55,387 bases of DNA, taken from positions 1 through 55,387 of the forward strand of contig CAJTOO010000016.1 of the NCBI GenBank assembly GCA_910577735.1, written 5' to 3'. This document shows positions 43,231 through 52,152 of the stretch, one piece after another. How positions within the stretch are numbered: position 1 is the first letter of the stretch; the number at the start of each line of letters is the position of its first letter. This DNA comes from an uncultured Lachnospiraceae bacterium (GTDB lineage: Bacteria; Bacillota; Clostridia; Lachnospirales; Lachnospiraceae). Under the pieces are notes generated by a model. It saw nothing but the letters and a program-made list of their open reading frames with translations, was not told where the DNA came from and did no database searches. The position numbers and the translations under genes were made by a program.

Positions 43231-45072
43231 TTATTCGTCTCTCCCCGCCAGCATCTTCATAGGCTCCTTTCGCAGATTCACATAAATCCCCGCCGCCGAT
43301 ATCACTGTGCCCGCCGCCACAATCATCAGGGCACATTCAACTGCCGCCTGCAGCGGATACTCCTGCACATAAGGTTCCTCCTCTGTTTTGCCTGCATCCA
43401 ATGCCACACTGTTACCGAACGTTTTATCATAATAGTCTTCCTTTTGTATCCTCTTTCCAATCTCTCCTGACAAGTAAGTGCCCGCCACAGCGCCGCACAG
43501 GCTTCCCAGCAGAATGATCAGAAAAATCCCTGAAAACAAGGATAGAAAGCTCTGCCATTTGCGAAACCCCAGACAACGCTCCACGGCTGTGCGCTCCTTT
43601 TGCTTTAAGATAAACAGCCATGAAAAATAACCCAGCACCATCAAAACCATGGACACACCCATCACCATCAGCAGCCTGGCAATATACTTCATATTATTAA
43701 TATTGGATTCCAGCTTAGAATACCCTCTGTCATAGAAGGTAATCTCTACATTGGGAATCTGCAGTTTGTTCCATTTCTCCATATATTCGTCTATGGTTCC
43801 GTTTGCAATACGAAAAGAGGTATTGCTTCCGATCATGGGCCCGCTTTGTATAATGTTATCCGCATCACTGTTCTTCACAGAACGGCTGGGAATGATAATT
43901 TCGTTATATCCAAGACCATATTCATCCCGCAGTCCTGATTGACCGCCGTACATCCCTATGATTTTATAATTTCCTTCCTCGAATACAGGATAAATCTCTC
44001 CCTTGGCATTCACCATCGAAAACGCAGCCGTCGAATTACTTCCAAACGCACTCCCCGGTGTCCGCTTGTAATTAGCATACATCAGTGCAAGGGGCAGTTC
44101 GTCACCAATCTCAAGTCCTTCACGCTGCGCAAAAAATTCTGACACGAGGCAAACCCTGTCTCCGCGCGCATACTCCTGTGCCGTAAACTCCCGGCCCTGA
44201 CTAATATAGGCATCGCCATTGTAGAAAGCCATCATCAGATCAATATCGTTTGTGCCTGTTACCGGAAATATATGCAATATATATTCCCGCGCGGCGATCA
44301 CATTTAACCAACGCTTCCCTCTGTCTGATTCATAAAACGCCTCCGTCACCTCATCGCAAAAATGCCCATCCTCCACCTCATCGGGCACTTCCTTTCCATC
44401 AATGTAGACCTGATCGGATTCCAGAATCGGGTAAGGAATATATTCTGACACATACTCCTCCGCAAACACTCTCTCATACTCATGTCCCGGATAATCCATC
44501 AGGGACATCACATAAGTCTTATCCGCATACATCTTCTCTGGTTCCGGATTACGATGATCACAGAAGTCGATGATATTGCCTTCCATAATCCCCTTTCCTG
44601 CAAGAACCCGGGAAACTTTGAATTTAATCGGATGATCAGGCACCGCATCTTCCACCGGTGACCCCTCGACAATTTCACCGAGCCCCATCGCCATACCTAT
44701 ACCGTACATCTCATACTGCGGCATATAGGAACCGTAAAAGCATCTCCGCTCCGGCCCGGACAGATAATCCGCCCCCTCAAAATCCAATACAGACAAAGGC
44801 ACATAGGAGTCATAAACCGATCCATTGTAGATATGATAATCTTTCATCTCCGCATCCCATACCATCCGTTCCATGACCCGATCTGCCTTCTGTTCCACCG
44901 TGCCAATGGTCATAAAGGAATCCTCATAGACCTCCATTTTAGCTTGATTCGTAATCAGAAATCCCCTGCCAATGCTGCACAGCCCGGCGGCAAAAATCAG
45001 CAAAAGTAAGAACAGAACAGCCCTTCCCTTCATACGGAAAAGCTGACGAATACTATTTCTAAAAAGCAGCAT
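43231..45072 (-). CDS. FtsX/MacB-type ABC permease
   Basis: 613 aa. One N-terminal membrane helix (RAVLFLLLLIFAAGLCSI), a large extracytoplasmic domain (about 35-450) and three C-terminal helices, with the FtsX loop QKERTAVERCLGFRKWQSFLS. This is the plan of MacB/LolC-like mechanotransmission permeases. Last gene of a three-gene operon with XRE-permease and ATPase (6-18 base gaps). The ATG at 45072 has GGAG upstream; a TTG four codons earlier is also possible. Substrate unknown. Confidence 0.85.
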   Translation of the reverse strand: MLLFRNSIRQLFRMKGRAVLFLLLLIFAAGLCSIGRGFLITNQAKMEVYEDSFMTIGTVEQKADRVMERMVWDAEMKDYHIYNGSVYDSYVPLSVLDFEGADYLSGPERRCFYGSYMPQYEMYGIGMAMGLGEIVEGSPVEDAVPDHPIKFKVSRVLAGKGIMEGNIIDFCDHRNPEPEKMYADKTYVMSLMDYPGHEYERVFAEEYVSEYIPYPILESDQVYIDGKEVPDEVEDGHFCDEVTEAFYESDRGKRWLNVIAAREYILHIFPVTGTNDIDLMMAFYNGDAYISQGREFTAQEYARGDRVCLVSEFFAQREGLEIGDELPLALMYANYKRTPGSAFGSNSTAAFSMVNAKGEIYPVFEEGNYKIIGMYGGQSGLRDEYGLGYNEIIIPSRSVKNSDADNIIQSGPMIGSNTSFRIANGTIDEYMEKWNKLQIPNVEITFYDRGYSKLESNINNMKYIARLLMVMGVSMVLMVLGYFSWLFILKQKERTAVERCLGFRKWQSFLSLFSGIFLIILLGSLCGAVAGTYLSGEIGKRIQKEDYYDKTFGNSVALDAGKTEEEPYVQEYPLQAAVECALMIVAAGTVISAAGIYVNLRKEPMKMLAGRDE

Positions 45073-45090
45073 ACCAATCTCCAATCCATA

Positions 45091-45762
45091 CTAGCGTACC
45101 TGTTCCATGCATCCGTCTTTCATACGAAATACATGGTCAGTCTCGTCCGCCACTCTCTGATTATGCGTAATGACAATCACCGTATACCCGTCTTCATGGG
45201 CTAGCTCTTTTAAAAGCGCCACCACATTCTCCTCATTCCCTGAATCCAGATTCCCTGTGGGTTCATCGGCAAGAATAATCTCCCCGCCTGCCGCTATGGC
45301 TCTGGCAATAGCGACCCGCTGCTGTTCGCCGCCGCTCATCATCTTGGGAAACTGTCTGCCTATCCGTGATTCCAGACCCACACGCTGCAACAGTCTCTGG
45401 GCCTGACTGGCCGCCTCCTTTTTCTTAATCTTCTTAAACTCTAAAGGCAGCATCACATTCTCCTGCGCCGTCAGCAGCGGAAATAGATGGAATGCCTGAT
45501 ACACCACCGCTGCCTGATTAAGCCGATAGGCATCCCTGTCCATGCCGCTTAAAGGTTCCCCCTGCACATAGATTGTCCCCTCACAGGGCTGATCCAGTCC
45601 GGCCAGAAGAGATAGAAAAGTGCTCTTGCCGCTGCCGGATTCCCCCACGATGGCATAGAATTTCCCCTGCTCAAAAGAACAGCTCACATCCTTCACCGCC
45701 TCCACCTTCTGATACTTGCTCTGATAACTATAAGACACATGTTCCGCACGTAATATTTCCAT
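45091..45762 (-). CDS. LolD/MacB-type ABC ATP-binding protein
   Basis: 223 aa. Walker A GESGSGKSTFLS, Q-loop VYQAFHLFPLL, signature MMSGGEQQRVAIARAI, Walker B IILADEPTGNLDS, H-loop His in VITHNQRV. It is the ATPase for the two permeases encoded on either side of it. AGGAGGAAAC precedes the ATG. Confidence 0.93.
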   Translation of the reverse strand: MEILRAEHVSYSYQSKYQKVEAVKDVSCSFEQGKFYAIVGESGSGKSTFLSLLAGLDQPCEGTIYVQGEPLSGMDRDAYRLNQAAVVYQAFHLFPLLTAQENVMLPLEFKKIKKKEAASQAQRLLQRVGLESRIGRQFPKMMSGGEQQRVAIARAIAAGGEIILADEPTGNLDSGNEENVVALLKELAHEDGYTVIVITHNQRVADETDHVFRMKDGCMEQVR

Positions 45763-45770
45763 GTTTCCTC

Positions 45771-47522
45771 CTACTCTGCTCCAAATAACGCTTCCATCAC
45801 ACTCACATCCAAAAGTTTCCGCAGGGCAAGACTATTGCCTGCCATATAACAGACTCCCACCAGCCCGCCGGCCAGTACGGAACTTCCGCCATAGTTTCCC
45901 TGAATCAGCACCGAAAGCACGCTTCCCGCCACAACGCCCGTAAGCACTAAGGTAAGCTGCTCCACAAAAAAGATTCTAAAACACTTGCGCCTGTTTAAGC
46001 CGATGGAGCGAAGCAGCGCCATCTCATTTTTCCTGCTCTGCAGCAGTAAGAGCGTAATCAGATATCCCACGCCCACAATCAAAACCAGCAGGAAAGGAAA
46101 GAAGGCCCGCACTGTATCAATCACCTGCCGCAAATGCTCTGCCGTGCTGATAAATGCTCCGTCATTTACGTTTAACGCAACGCCGTTTAGCGAATTGTCC
46201 TGAACAGTAGGCGCCACACTCTGAAATCCTAACTCTTTCATCTCCTGCTTAAATGCATTCAGGCACAGGGAATCTGAGACCTGAAAAGATGCCGAGTTTG
46301 CAAAGAAAGGGATTCCCTCCTGTTCATAATAGTTCCTGACCGCATGAAAAGGCACAATGACATCCGGCGGTATCACAAACTGGCCATTCCATGCGCCCCT
46401 CATATCCATATATCCGGCAATCTCGTACTCCACCGTCTGCAGTGGGTTCATAAAGAGTTCAGCGTAACGCTCATCCTCCCGATAATAATACCATTGGCAA
46501 AGCGTCACCTTATCCCCCAGCTTCCATCCCTTCTTTTCAAAAAGTTCCCTGGACACGATACATTTCTCCTGCGTCCCCTGCAGAATAAAGGCGCCTTCCC
46601 CCGTGTTCCACACCACATCACTCTCTGTGACGGCGCCCAGCGCTTCGATGCAGTTTACACCTTCCAAAAATAAATTCAGCGTATTCCACTGACCGGGTAT
46701 AACCTTATCAATGCCTGCCTTCAGGCGCACATCCATCTGCAGTTTGTCTACATAGGCCGAATCCAGAAGCCCCTGTACCAGCTTATCCTTAATATAAATA
46801 CCCGTCTGCCTGCTCCCGTCCGCCGTGGTGATATAGGCATGTACCGGGATTGCTTCCGGCAGCGTGGTAAGCTGCTGTTCATTGTTAGCGATGTTGGACA
46901 GGTAGGTGTGGAGAAGAAACACCACCAGCATATCCATCAGGATGGTTAAAAGACTCTTCACCTTGTGCCGCCCGATCTTCACCTCTCGAATGCTCTCGTT
47001 TTTCCACAGAAGATAAACCGCGCCGGCTCCGCATACAATCACAAGAATCCCCGCCCACACATAGAAAAACACCGGATTTTCATACCATGCACCGCCCTGG
47101 CTCTCCCAAAGGCTGTTCGGGACCGTTCCGTTTCTTTGTCCGGCCAGATACTGGATCCCCACACAGATCAGGTAGAGAATGCCGCAGACACAAGCGCCCA
47201 GAAGTACCTTGGCCTTCCACATCCTTCTCTTCCATTCTTCTGTCTGCTTTGACTGGAAAATGGTTTCTGCTACAATCTGTTCCGCCTCTTGTCTGTCTAT
47301 CTTAGGCTCTGCGCTCTTTTCACTCTGCATCAGCTCAATGAGACTCACCCCAAGGCACTCCGCAAGCGGTTCCAATATTTTAATATCCGGAAAACCGGCA
47401 CCGTTCTCCCACTTGGAAACGGCCTTGTCCGAGACATGAAGCGATTCCGCAAGCTGCTTTTGGGTCAGCCCCTTACCCTGTCTGGCCTCCCGTATGAATT
47501 TCCCGAATTTTATGTTGTCCAT
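45771..47522 (-). CDS. XRE DNA-binding domain fused to FtsX-type ABC permease
   Basis: 583 aa in one frame. Residues 1-66 are an XRE helix-turn-helix (FIREARQGKGLTQKQLAESL, SDKAVSKWENGAGFPD). Membrane helices follow near 104-126 and 151-173. From about 185 comes an FtsX/MacB permease: RHKVKSLLTILMDMLVVFLL helix, extracytoplasmic domain (about 210-470), then three C-terminal helices with the FtsX loop SRKNEMALLRSIGLNRRKCF. So the DNA-binding domain is tethered to the membrane by the transporter itself. It leads an operon with ATPase (8-base gap) and second permease. A 15-bp palindrome abuts its promoter and is the likely operator. Confidence 0.92.
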   Translation of the reverse strand: MDNIKFGKFIREARQGKGLTQKQLAESLHVSDKAVSKWENGAGFPDIKILEPLAECLGVSLIELMQSEKSAEPKIDRQEAEQIVAETIFQSKQTEEWKRRMWKAKVLLGACVCGILYLICVGIQYLAGQRNGTVPNSLWESQGGAWYENPVFFYVWAGILVIVCGAGAVYLLWKNESIREVKIGRHKVKSLLTILMDMLVVFLLHTYLSNIANNEQQLTTLPEAIPVHAYITTADGSRQTGIYIKDKLVQGLLDSAYVDKLQMDVRLKAGIDKVIPGQWNTLNLFLEGVNCIEALGAVTESDVVWNTGEGAFILQGTQEKCIVSRELFEKKGWKLGDKVTLCQWYYYREDERYAELFMNPLQTVEYEIAGYMDMRGAWNGQFVIPPDVIVPFHAVRNYYEQEGIPFFANSASFQVSDSLCLNAFKQEMKELGFQSVAPTVQDNSLNGVALNVNDGAFISTAEHLRQVIDTVRAFFPFLLVLIVGVGYLITLLLLQSRKNEMALLRSIGLNRRKCFRIFFVEQLTLVLTGVVAGSVLSVLIQGNYGGSSVLAGGLVGVCYMAGNSLALRKLLDVSVMEALFGAE

Positions 47523-47560
47523 AAGATTACCCCCATACTTCCTCTCCTTCCCGTACTCTC

Positions 47561-47604
47561 TTTATACTCTAACAACAGCAAAAGAGCAATCTACGAATCG
47601 TAGA
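47561..47604 (-). promoter_or_regulatory. Promoter and palindromic operator of the XRE-permease operon
   Basis: On the minus strand a perfect palindrome TCTACGATTCGTAGA (47604-47590) is directly followed by -35 TTGCTC (47589-47584), 17 bp, and -10 TATAAA (47566-47561). Start codon at 47522. The palindrome position suits a dimeric XRE repressor or activator. Confidence 0.7.
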
Positions 47605-47677
47605 CTGCCCTGAAATACTGCATCTTTATACATTAGAACAAGAAAAACCAAAAGCAACACAGAAAGGAGCCTATGAT

Positions 47678-47764
47678 TTGGAAAACCTAATGTACATGAT
47701 GATAATCGAGAAACGCAAGACTTACAACAAGATAACAAAACAAATCGGGAAAATAATTATTTGA
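47678..47764 (+). CDS. Possible 28-aa peptide or remnant
   Basis: A TTG-started frame (MENLMYMMIIEKRKTYNKIT..., 28 aa) with AAAGGAG 8 bases upstream and a TGA at 47762. The start of the peptide resembles the Y-x-x-I-x-x-x-R-x-T pattern of short phage-type (CD1375-like) proteins, but that is from memory. It may be a truncated remnant. Divergent from the XRE-permease and convergent with the BASS gene. Confidence 0.3.
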   Translation: MENLMYMMIIEKRKTYNKITKQIGKIII

Positions 47765-47784
47765 ATCACAGGTACATAAAACGC

Positions 47785-48726
47785 CTATTCCTTCTCATTC
47801 CATCTATTATAAATATTCGCCAGAACCGCACCGGATATATTATGCCAAACCGAGAAAATCGCCCCCGGCACTGTGGCCATTGCCAGATCCGAAAATGCTG
47901 TACCGGCAAGACTCGTCGCCAACCCAGAATTCTGCATACCGATTTCTACTGATAACGCTTTTGTCTTTGCCACATTCAGCTTCAGCAGTTTTCCCAGTCC
48001 AAACCCGCATGTATATCCAAGCAGATTATGTAATATAACAACGGCAAATACCACAACGCCTGTGGAGAATATCTTTTCTGCATTATGGGATACCACTGAT
48101 GCAACAATCAGGCAGATCGCAATAACCGAAACTGTCGGAAGTATGGTCACCAGCTTTTCCGTAACCTTTCCAAACAGCTTATTGATGATAAATCCAAGCG
48201 CAATGGGAATAATCACCACCTTGATGATGGAAAGAAACATGTTCATAGGGTCAACTGTTACAGTGGTCCTCAATAGCAGCCAGGTGATGGCCGGCGTAAG
48301 CAATGGCGCTAAAACCGTATTCACACTTGTCATACCCACAGACAGCGCCACATCTCCCTTTGACATATACGTGATCACGTTACTGGATGTTCCTCCCGGA
48401 CAGGTGCCTACAAGAATCACGCCTGCAAGCAGTGCTGCATCCAGTCCGAATACTTTGCCAAGACCAAATGCCAGAAGCGGCATAATCGTAAACTGTGCCA
48501 AACATCCTATGATAATATCTTTGGGTCTGGTAAATACGAGTTTAAAATCCTCCAGCTTTAAAGTAAGTCCCATTCCAAACATAACAATCATCAACAGGTA
48601 ATTTACCCAGCCTGTCTGAATCCATGTGCATGTAACCGGCACAAATAACGCCAGCGCTGCCACTGCCAGCACAATAAGCGCCATAAATTTTCCAAAAAAG
48701 TTACTAATCGTTTCCAGAATTCTCAT
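47785..48726 (-). CDS. BASS-family (bile acid:sodium symporter-like) transporter
   Basis: 313 aa with about ten membrane helices. Family stretches: FGMGLTLKLEDFK, GTCPGGTSSNVITYMSKGDVALSV (first crossover/sodium site region) and EIGMQNSGLATSLA (second). BASS members move bile acids, pantoate-like organic anions, or other solutes with sodium; the substrate cannot be decided here. AGGGGAAAG precedes the chosen ATG; the frame extends seven codons further. Downstream of a GNAT gene on the same strand. Confidence 0.9.
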   Translation of the reverse strand: MRILETISNFFGKFMALIVLAVAALALFVPVTCTWIQTGWVNYLLMIVMFGMGLTLKLEDFKLVFTRPKDIIIGCLAQFTIMPLLAFGLGKVFGLDAALLAGVILVGTCPGGTSSNVITYMSKGDVALSVGMTSVNTVLAPLLTPAITWLLLRTTVTVDPMNMFLSIIKVVIIPIALGFIINKLFGKVTEKLVTILPTVSVIAICLIVASVVSHNAEKIFSTGVVVFAVVILHNLLGYTCGFGLGKLLKLNVAKTKALSVEIGMQNSGLATSLAGTAFSDLAMATVPGAIFSVWHNISGAVLANIYNRWNEKE

Positions 48727-48771
48727 CTTTTCCCCTCTTCCTCTCACTTCGTCATCGACCTGTGCATTCCT

Positions 48772-49215
48772 CTACCCGTTGAATGCCGTAATATTAGCTT
48801 CATTCAGGGTAAAGTCATAGTAATTCAAATCCTCTCGCTTCGTCCACCCGATCTGCTTCCAGAAGGCATTCCCAATGTCATTCTTCGTAAAGGCAATCAA
48901 TGACACTTTATTGATCTGCTCTGCCTTGAGCGCTTCCATACAAAAGACCACCATCGCTTTGCCGATGCCTTTCATACGATATCCTTCTGCCACACACACA
49001 TGATACAGACATCCCCGCCTGCCATCGTGCCCGCAGAGGATAGCACCCACAATCCTGCCATCTTCCACTGCCACCACACTGGTATCCGGGTTTCTCATCA
49101 GAAAACGCGCAACCCCCTCCCTGGAGTCATCCAGACTCCTGATGGCAAATCCTTTAATGGACAGCCATAGTGCCTTCACCCCGTCATAATCTTCTATCGT
49201 CATCCTGCGTATCAT
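48772..49215 (-). CDS. GNAT N-acetyltransferase
   Basis: 147 aa. MIRRMTIEDYDGVKALW start and the acetyl-CoA-binding R/Q-x-x-G-x-G/A stretch YRMKGIGKAMV, with NAFWKQIGW near the C-terminus. The acceptor is unknown. AGGAAGGTG precedes the ATG. Ends 45 bases before the BASS gene; probably in one transcript with the ProX-type gene upstream. Confidence 0.88.
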   Translation of the reverse strand: MIRRMTIEDYDGVKALWLSIKGFAIRSLDDSREGVARFLMRNPDTSVVAVEDGRIVGAILCGHDGRRGCLYHVCVAEGYRMKGIGKAMVVFCMEALKAEQINKVSLIAFTKNDIGNAFWKQIGWTKREDLNYYDFTLNEANITAFNG

Positions 49216-49252
49216 ATTCTGTCACCTTCCTGGTTTGTCTCCTTCTGCTCTC

Positions 49253-49840
49253 TCATTCGCCTACAAGTGTAACAGCCGTATAATCATGCTTCACATAGGG
49301 CAGGAATTTCTCCAGAATGTCCTGTGTGCGAATCTTTAAACTGGCAGTGTTCACACAGGGATGGCACCCCACAAACTCATCTGCCAGAATATCCCTGTCA
49401 ATCAGAAGCCGCACCCGATTGTCCCAATCATTCATCAGTCCCATCACACTCACCGATCCGGGCGTAATGTTGAGAAACGCCTCCATATATTCCGCACCTG
49501 CAAAAGAAAGTCTGGCACTGCCAATCTGACTGGAAAGCTCCTTGGTCTTAAACTTTTTCGTGCCAGGCATCATCAACATATAAAAGTCCGTCTTCTGTGC
49601 ATTGCATAAAAAAAGATTCTTGCAGATATGTATCCCCAGTCTGCAATCCACATCATGACAGTCCTCCACAGTAGCGGCCTCCTCATGATCCAACCGCAGA
49701 TATGGAATATCCAGTTCTTCAAGCAGTTCATATACTGCCATTTCTTTTAAAAGTCTGCCCTTGGGTGAGGGTTTTGTATCAACTGGTACAACAGACATAT
49801 CCCGCGCCTGCGTATTTACGGTCTCTTCCTGTACGTCCAT
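49253..49840 (-). CDS. ProX-type prolyl-tRNA editing deacylase
   Basis: 195 aa YbaK-superfamily protein of the ProX/ProXp-ala branch, which removes Ala from Ala-tRNA(Pro). Family stretches are VYELLEELDIPYLRLDHEEA, KNLFLCN with the conserved Lys, and a C-terminal GCHPCVNTASLKI. It carries an N-terminal extension of about 30 residues compared with the usual length; GGAGGTTGAAAGG before the ATG supports this start. Paralogous in fold to the YbaK protein at 7.5 kb. Confidence 0.85.
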   Translation of the reverse strand: MDVQEETVNTQARDMSVVPVDTKPSPKGRLLKEMAVYELLEELDIPYLRLDHEEAATVEDCHDVDCRLGIHICKNLFLCNAQKTDFYMLMMPGTKKFKTKELSSQIGSARLSFAGAEYMEAFLNITPGSVSVMGLMNDWDNRVRLLIDRDILADEFVGCHPCVNTASLKIRTQDILEKFLPYVKHDYTAVTLVGE

Positions 49841-49949
49841 CCTTTCAACCTCCGCGCTCTGACCTTATTCCATCTTAAATCTCCGCTTAAAAACCTCGCT
49901 CAACTAATCTTTATCCACCGGATCATCCGCCTTTTAATCATACTGTATT

Positions 49950-50438
49950 TTAATAGCCAAATGCACCCTCTAAGGACTCGTCCTCATCAATCCACTGCTG
50001 AACCGGAATCACTCTGTATTCTGTATCCGTATCTCTGACATACACCGTCTCAATCCCCGCATTGATAATCTGCCGTTTACACATGGAACAGCTGCAGGAA
50101 TTCTTCACATATTCTCCGGTATCCGCTTCCACACCGGTCAGATACATGGCGCTTCCTATCATCTTATCTCTGGAAGCACTGATGATCGCATTGGTCTCCG
50201 CATGTACACTGCGGCACAGTTCATAACGCTCCCCCCTGGGAATGGCCAGTTTCGTGCGAATACACTCCCCCACGTCATTGCAGTTCTTCCTGCCCCTTGG
50301 CGCCCCCACATAACCTGTGGCTATCACCTCATCATTTTTCACAATAACCGCCCCATAGTGCCTGCGCAGGCAGGTAGACCGCTGCGCCACCATCTTAGCC
50401 AGATCCAAATAATAATTAACCTTATCTCTTCTTTCCAT
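49950..50438 (-). CDS. dCMP deaminase family protein (ComEB-like)
   Basis: 162 aa zinc-dependent cytidine/deoxycytidylate deaminase. The zinc/proton site is VHAETNAI and the second metal site SCSCSMCKRQI. N-terminal YYLDLAKMVAQRSTCLRRHYGAVIVKND is typical. It converts dCMP to dUMP for thymidylate synthesis; the ComEB name comes from Bacillus where it is next to comEA/comEC, but here it is 25 kb away. The ATG after AAATGGAGT is preferred to an upstream in-frame ATG. Confidence 0.92.
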   Translation of the reverse strand: MERRDKVNYYLDLAKMVAQRSTCLRRHYGAVIVKNDEVIATGYVGAPRGRKNCNDVGECIRTKLAIPRGERYELCRSVHAETNAIISASRDKMIGSAMYLTGVEADTGEYVKNSCSCSMCKRQIINAGIETVYVRDTDTEYRVIPVQQWIDEDESLEGAFGY

Positions 50439-50508
50439 TTTTACTCCATTTCTGCGCTGCTTTCGTCTCAACCCTGTTGAGGCTGCGCATAAGTGACATT
50501 CTTCTCGC

Positions 50509-50550
50509 CATACAGGATGCCTTTTTATGCATCCTTAGCGTGACTGTATG
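50509..50550 (-). terminator. Hairpin after argC
   Basis: GGATGC/GCATCC inner stem with a further CATACAG/CTGTATG outer pairing, just past the argC stop. No clear U-run, so it may stabilise the mRNA end instead of terminating. Confidence 0.5.
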
Positions 50551-50555
50551 TCATG

Positions 50556-51623
50556 TTATGGGAACATCGGCACCAGCTCCAGTCCCTCACTCTCCGCCAA
50601 GCCAAACATCAGATTCATATTCTGAACCGCCTGTCCGGCAGCGCCTTTGACCAGATTATCCAGGGCACCCATCATAATAACTCTGCCTGTCCGCTCATCG
50701 ATCACAAAGTTGATATCCACATAATTACTGCCCTCTACCCACTTGGTCTCCGGACACACACCCTTATCCAGAACACGGACAAACTTTTCTTGCCGGTAAT
50801 ATTTATCATACACAGCCTTCACTTCCTCGTAAGTGGGCAGTCCCATCTGTCCGTCCGCCTTTGTTACCGGCAAAAGCTTCGCATACGCTGTCACCAGAAT
50901 GCCTCTGTTCATGGGCACCAAATGGGGTGTGAAATTCAGCACAATATCCTTTCCCGCCGCATACCCAAGCTGCTCCTCAATCTCTGGTGTATGCCTGTGA
51001 TTTGCCACCCCGTAAGCCTTAATGTTCTCATTCACCTCACAGTAGAGATTGGGCACTTTCGCACCCCGCCCCGCCCCGGAAGTCCCACTCTTGGCGTCTA
51101 TGATCAGGGTATCCGTATCAAGCAGGCCTTCTTTTACCAACGGATAAGCTGTGAGAATGGAACAGGTCGTATAACAGCCCGGATTGGCCACCAGACGGGC
51201 ACCTTTCACATCTTCCCTGTTAATCTCACACAGGCCATAAACTGCTTCCTCTATGTACTGGGGCGACTTGTGCTCGATACCGTACCACTTTTCATAAGTA
51301 GGAACGTCCTTAATCCGGAAATCAGCGCTTAAATCTATCACTTTGACTTTCGTCAGAATCTCTTCCTTCATCAAAGAAGCGCAAAATCCCTGAGGCGTGG
51401 CCGTGAAAATCACATCCACCTGCCCTGCCAGCTCTTCCATATTATCATCCATACATCCGGCATCCACAATCTGAAACATATTCTGGTAAACTTCCGCATA
51501 CTTTTTGTCGATATAACTGCGCGATCCGTACCAGACCACTTCCACTTTACTGTGAGCTGTCAGAAGCCTCACCAGTTCGCCGCCCGCATATCCTGTGGCG
51601 CCTATGATTCCTGCTTTTATCAT
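50556..51623 (-). CDS. argC: N-acetyl-gamma-glutamyl-phosphate reductase
   Basis: 355 aa, full length. NAD(P)-binding start AGIIGATGYAGGELVRLL and the catalytic Cys in ANPGCYTTCSIL. It reduces acetylglutamyl phosphate, between ArgB and ArgD. It is separated by about 20 kb from argJ-argB-argD and by about 1.9 kb from argG on the other strand. AGGAGCAGG precedes the ATG. Confidence 0.95.
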   Translation of the reverse strand: MIKAGIIGATGYAGGELVRLLTAHSKVEVVWYGSRSYIDKKYAEVYQNMFQIVDAGCMDDNMEELAGQVDVIFTATPQGFCASLMKEEILTKVKVIDLSADFRIKDVPTYEKWYGIEHKSPQYIEEAVYGLCEINREDVKGARLVANPGCYTTCSILTAYPLVKEGLLDTDTLIIDAKSGTSGAGRGAKVPNLYCEVNENIKAYGVANHRHTPEIEEQLGYAAGKDIVLNFTPHLVPMNRGILVTAYAKLLPVTKADGQMGLPTYEEVKAVYDKYYRQEKFVRVLDKGVCPETKWVEGSNYVDINFVIDERTGRVIMMGALDNLVKGAAGQAVQNMNLMFGLAESEGLELVPMFP

Positions 51624-51655
51624 ATATTATCCTGCTCCTCTCTCATGGTTGCAGA

Positions 51656-51675
51656 TTCCAATGGTTCCATCGGAA
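51656..51675. promoter_or_regulatory. Inverted repeat upstream of argC
   Basis: TTCCAATGG and CCATCGGAA arms around TT (one mismatch), 33 bases before the argC start. It may be an operator or a leader hairpin. I see no good promoter in this short gap. Confidence 0.3.
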
Positions 51676-51708
51676 AGTCCTGCTCTCCCCTAAAACACCA
51701 ATTTCGTT

Positions 51709-52152
51709 TTAATCCAACAAGTATCCCGCCTTATAGGAACATTCCAGATAACTGGGATTCTGATAATAGAGATCTGATTGGAAATCGGATATCCTGTCGC
51801 TGATAAATGAAGTAAAAATATGAATCAACTCATCAACCTCTTTACCCTGTTTAGCACAATCTTCAATCATAATACTATATAATTTTCCAATGTCCAGGTA
51901 GCTGGGAATTGCATATTTACATCCAGTAATGGTATCAAAATCACCCATCACTATATGATACCGCTCTACTATTTCATCGCACACCTGCTCAAAAGAAAGA
52001 CAATGATTTACTTCAGCGTCATACAATTGCTTCTCAACTCCTTCCCTGCCCAGAGCCTCTACAATAACTCCACGTCTATTTTTCGTTTCGCGTGCAATAA
52101 ATTCAATCAAGGAACAAACATAAAAGAAACTATTCTTTTCCTTTTCTGTCAT
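51709..52152 (-). CDS. DUF3791-like protein paired with DUF3990
   Basis: About 147 aa from MTEKEKNSFFYVCSLIEFIARETKNRRG, intact and AT-rich. It resembles small proteins that accompany DUF3990 genes, sometimes with DUF3791 naming; my family call is tentative. AAAGGAG lies upstream of the ATG, which overlaps the end of the DUF3990 remnant by about 20 bases. Such overlap is typical of toxin/antitoxin-like pairs, but no toxin activity is shown. Argument for transfer: AT-rich island between argC and a GNAT gene. Confidence 0.6.
   Translation of the reverse strand: MTEKEKNSFFYVCSLIEFIARETKNRRGVIVEALGREGVEKQLYDAEVNHCLSFEQVCDEIVERYHIVMGDFDTITGCKYAIPSYLDIGKLYSIMIEDCAKQGKEVDELIHIFTSFISDRISDFQSDLYYQNPSYLECSYKAGYLLD

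Noticed and set aside
47523..47785. Possible attachment site or phage remnant
   Set aside because: Only a 28-aa frame with loose phage resemblance; no integrase or direct repeats nearby.
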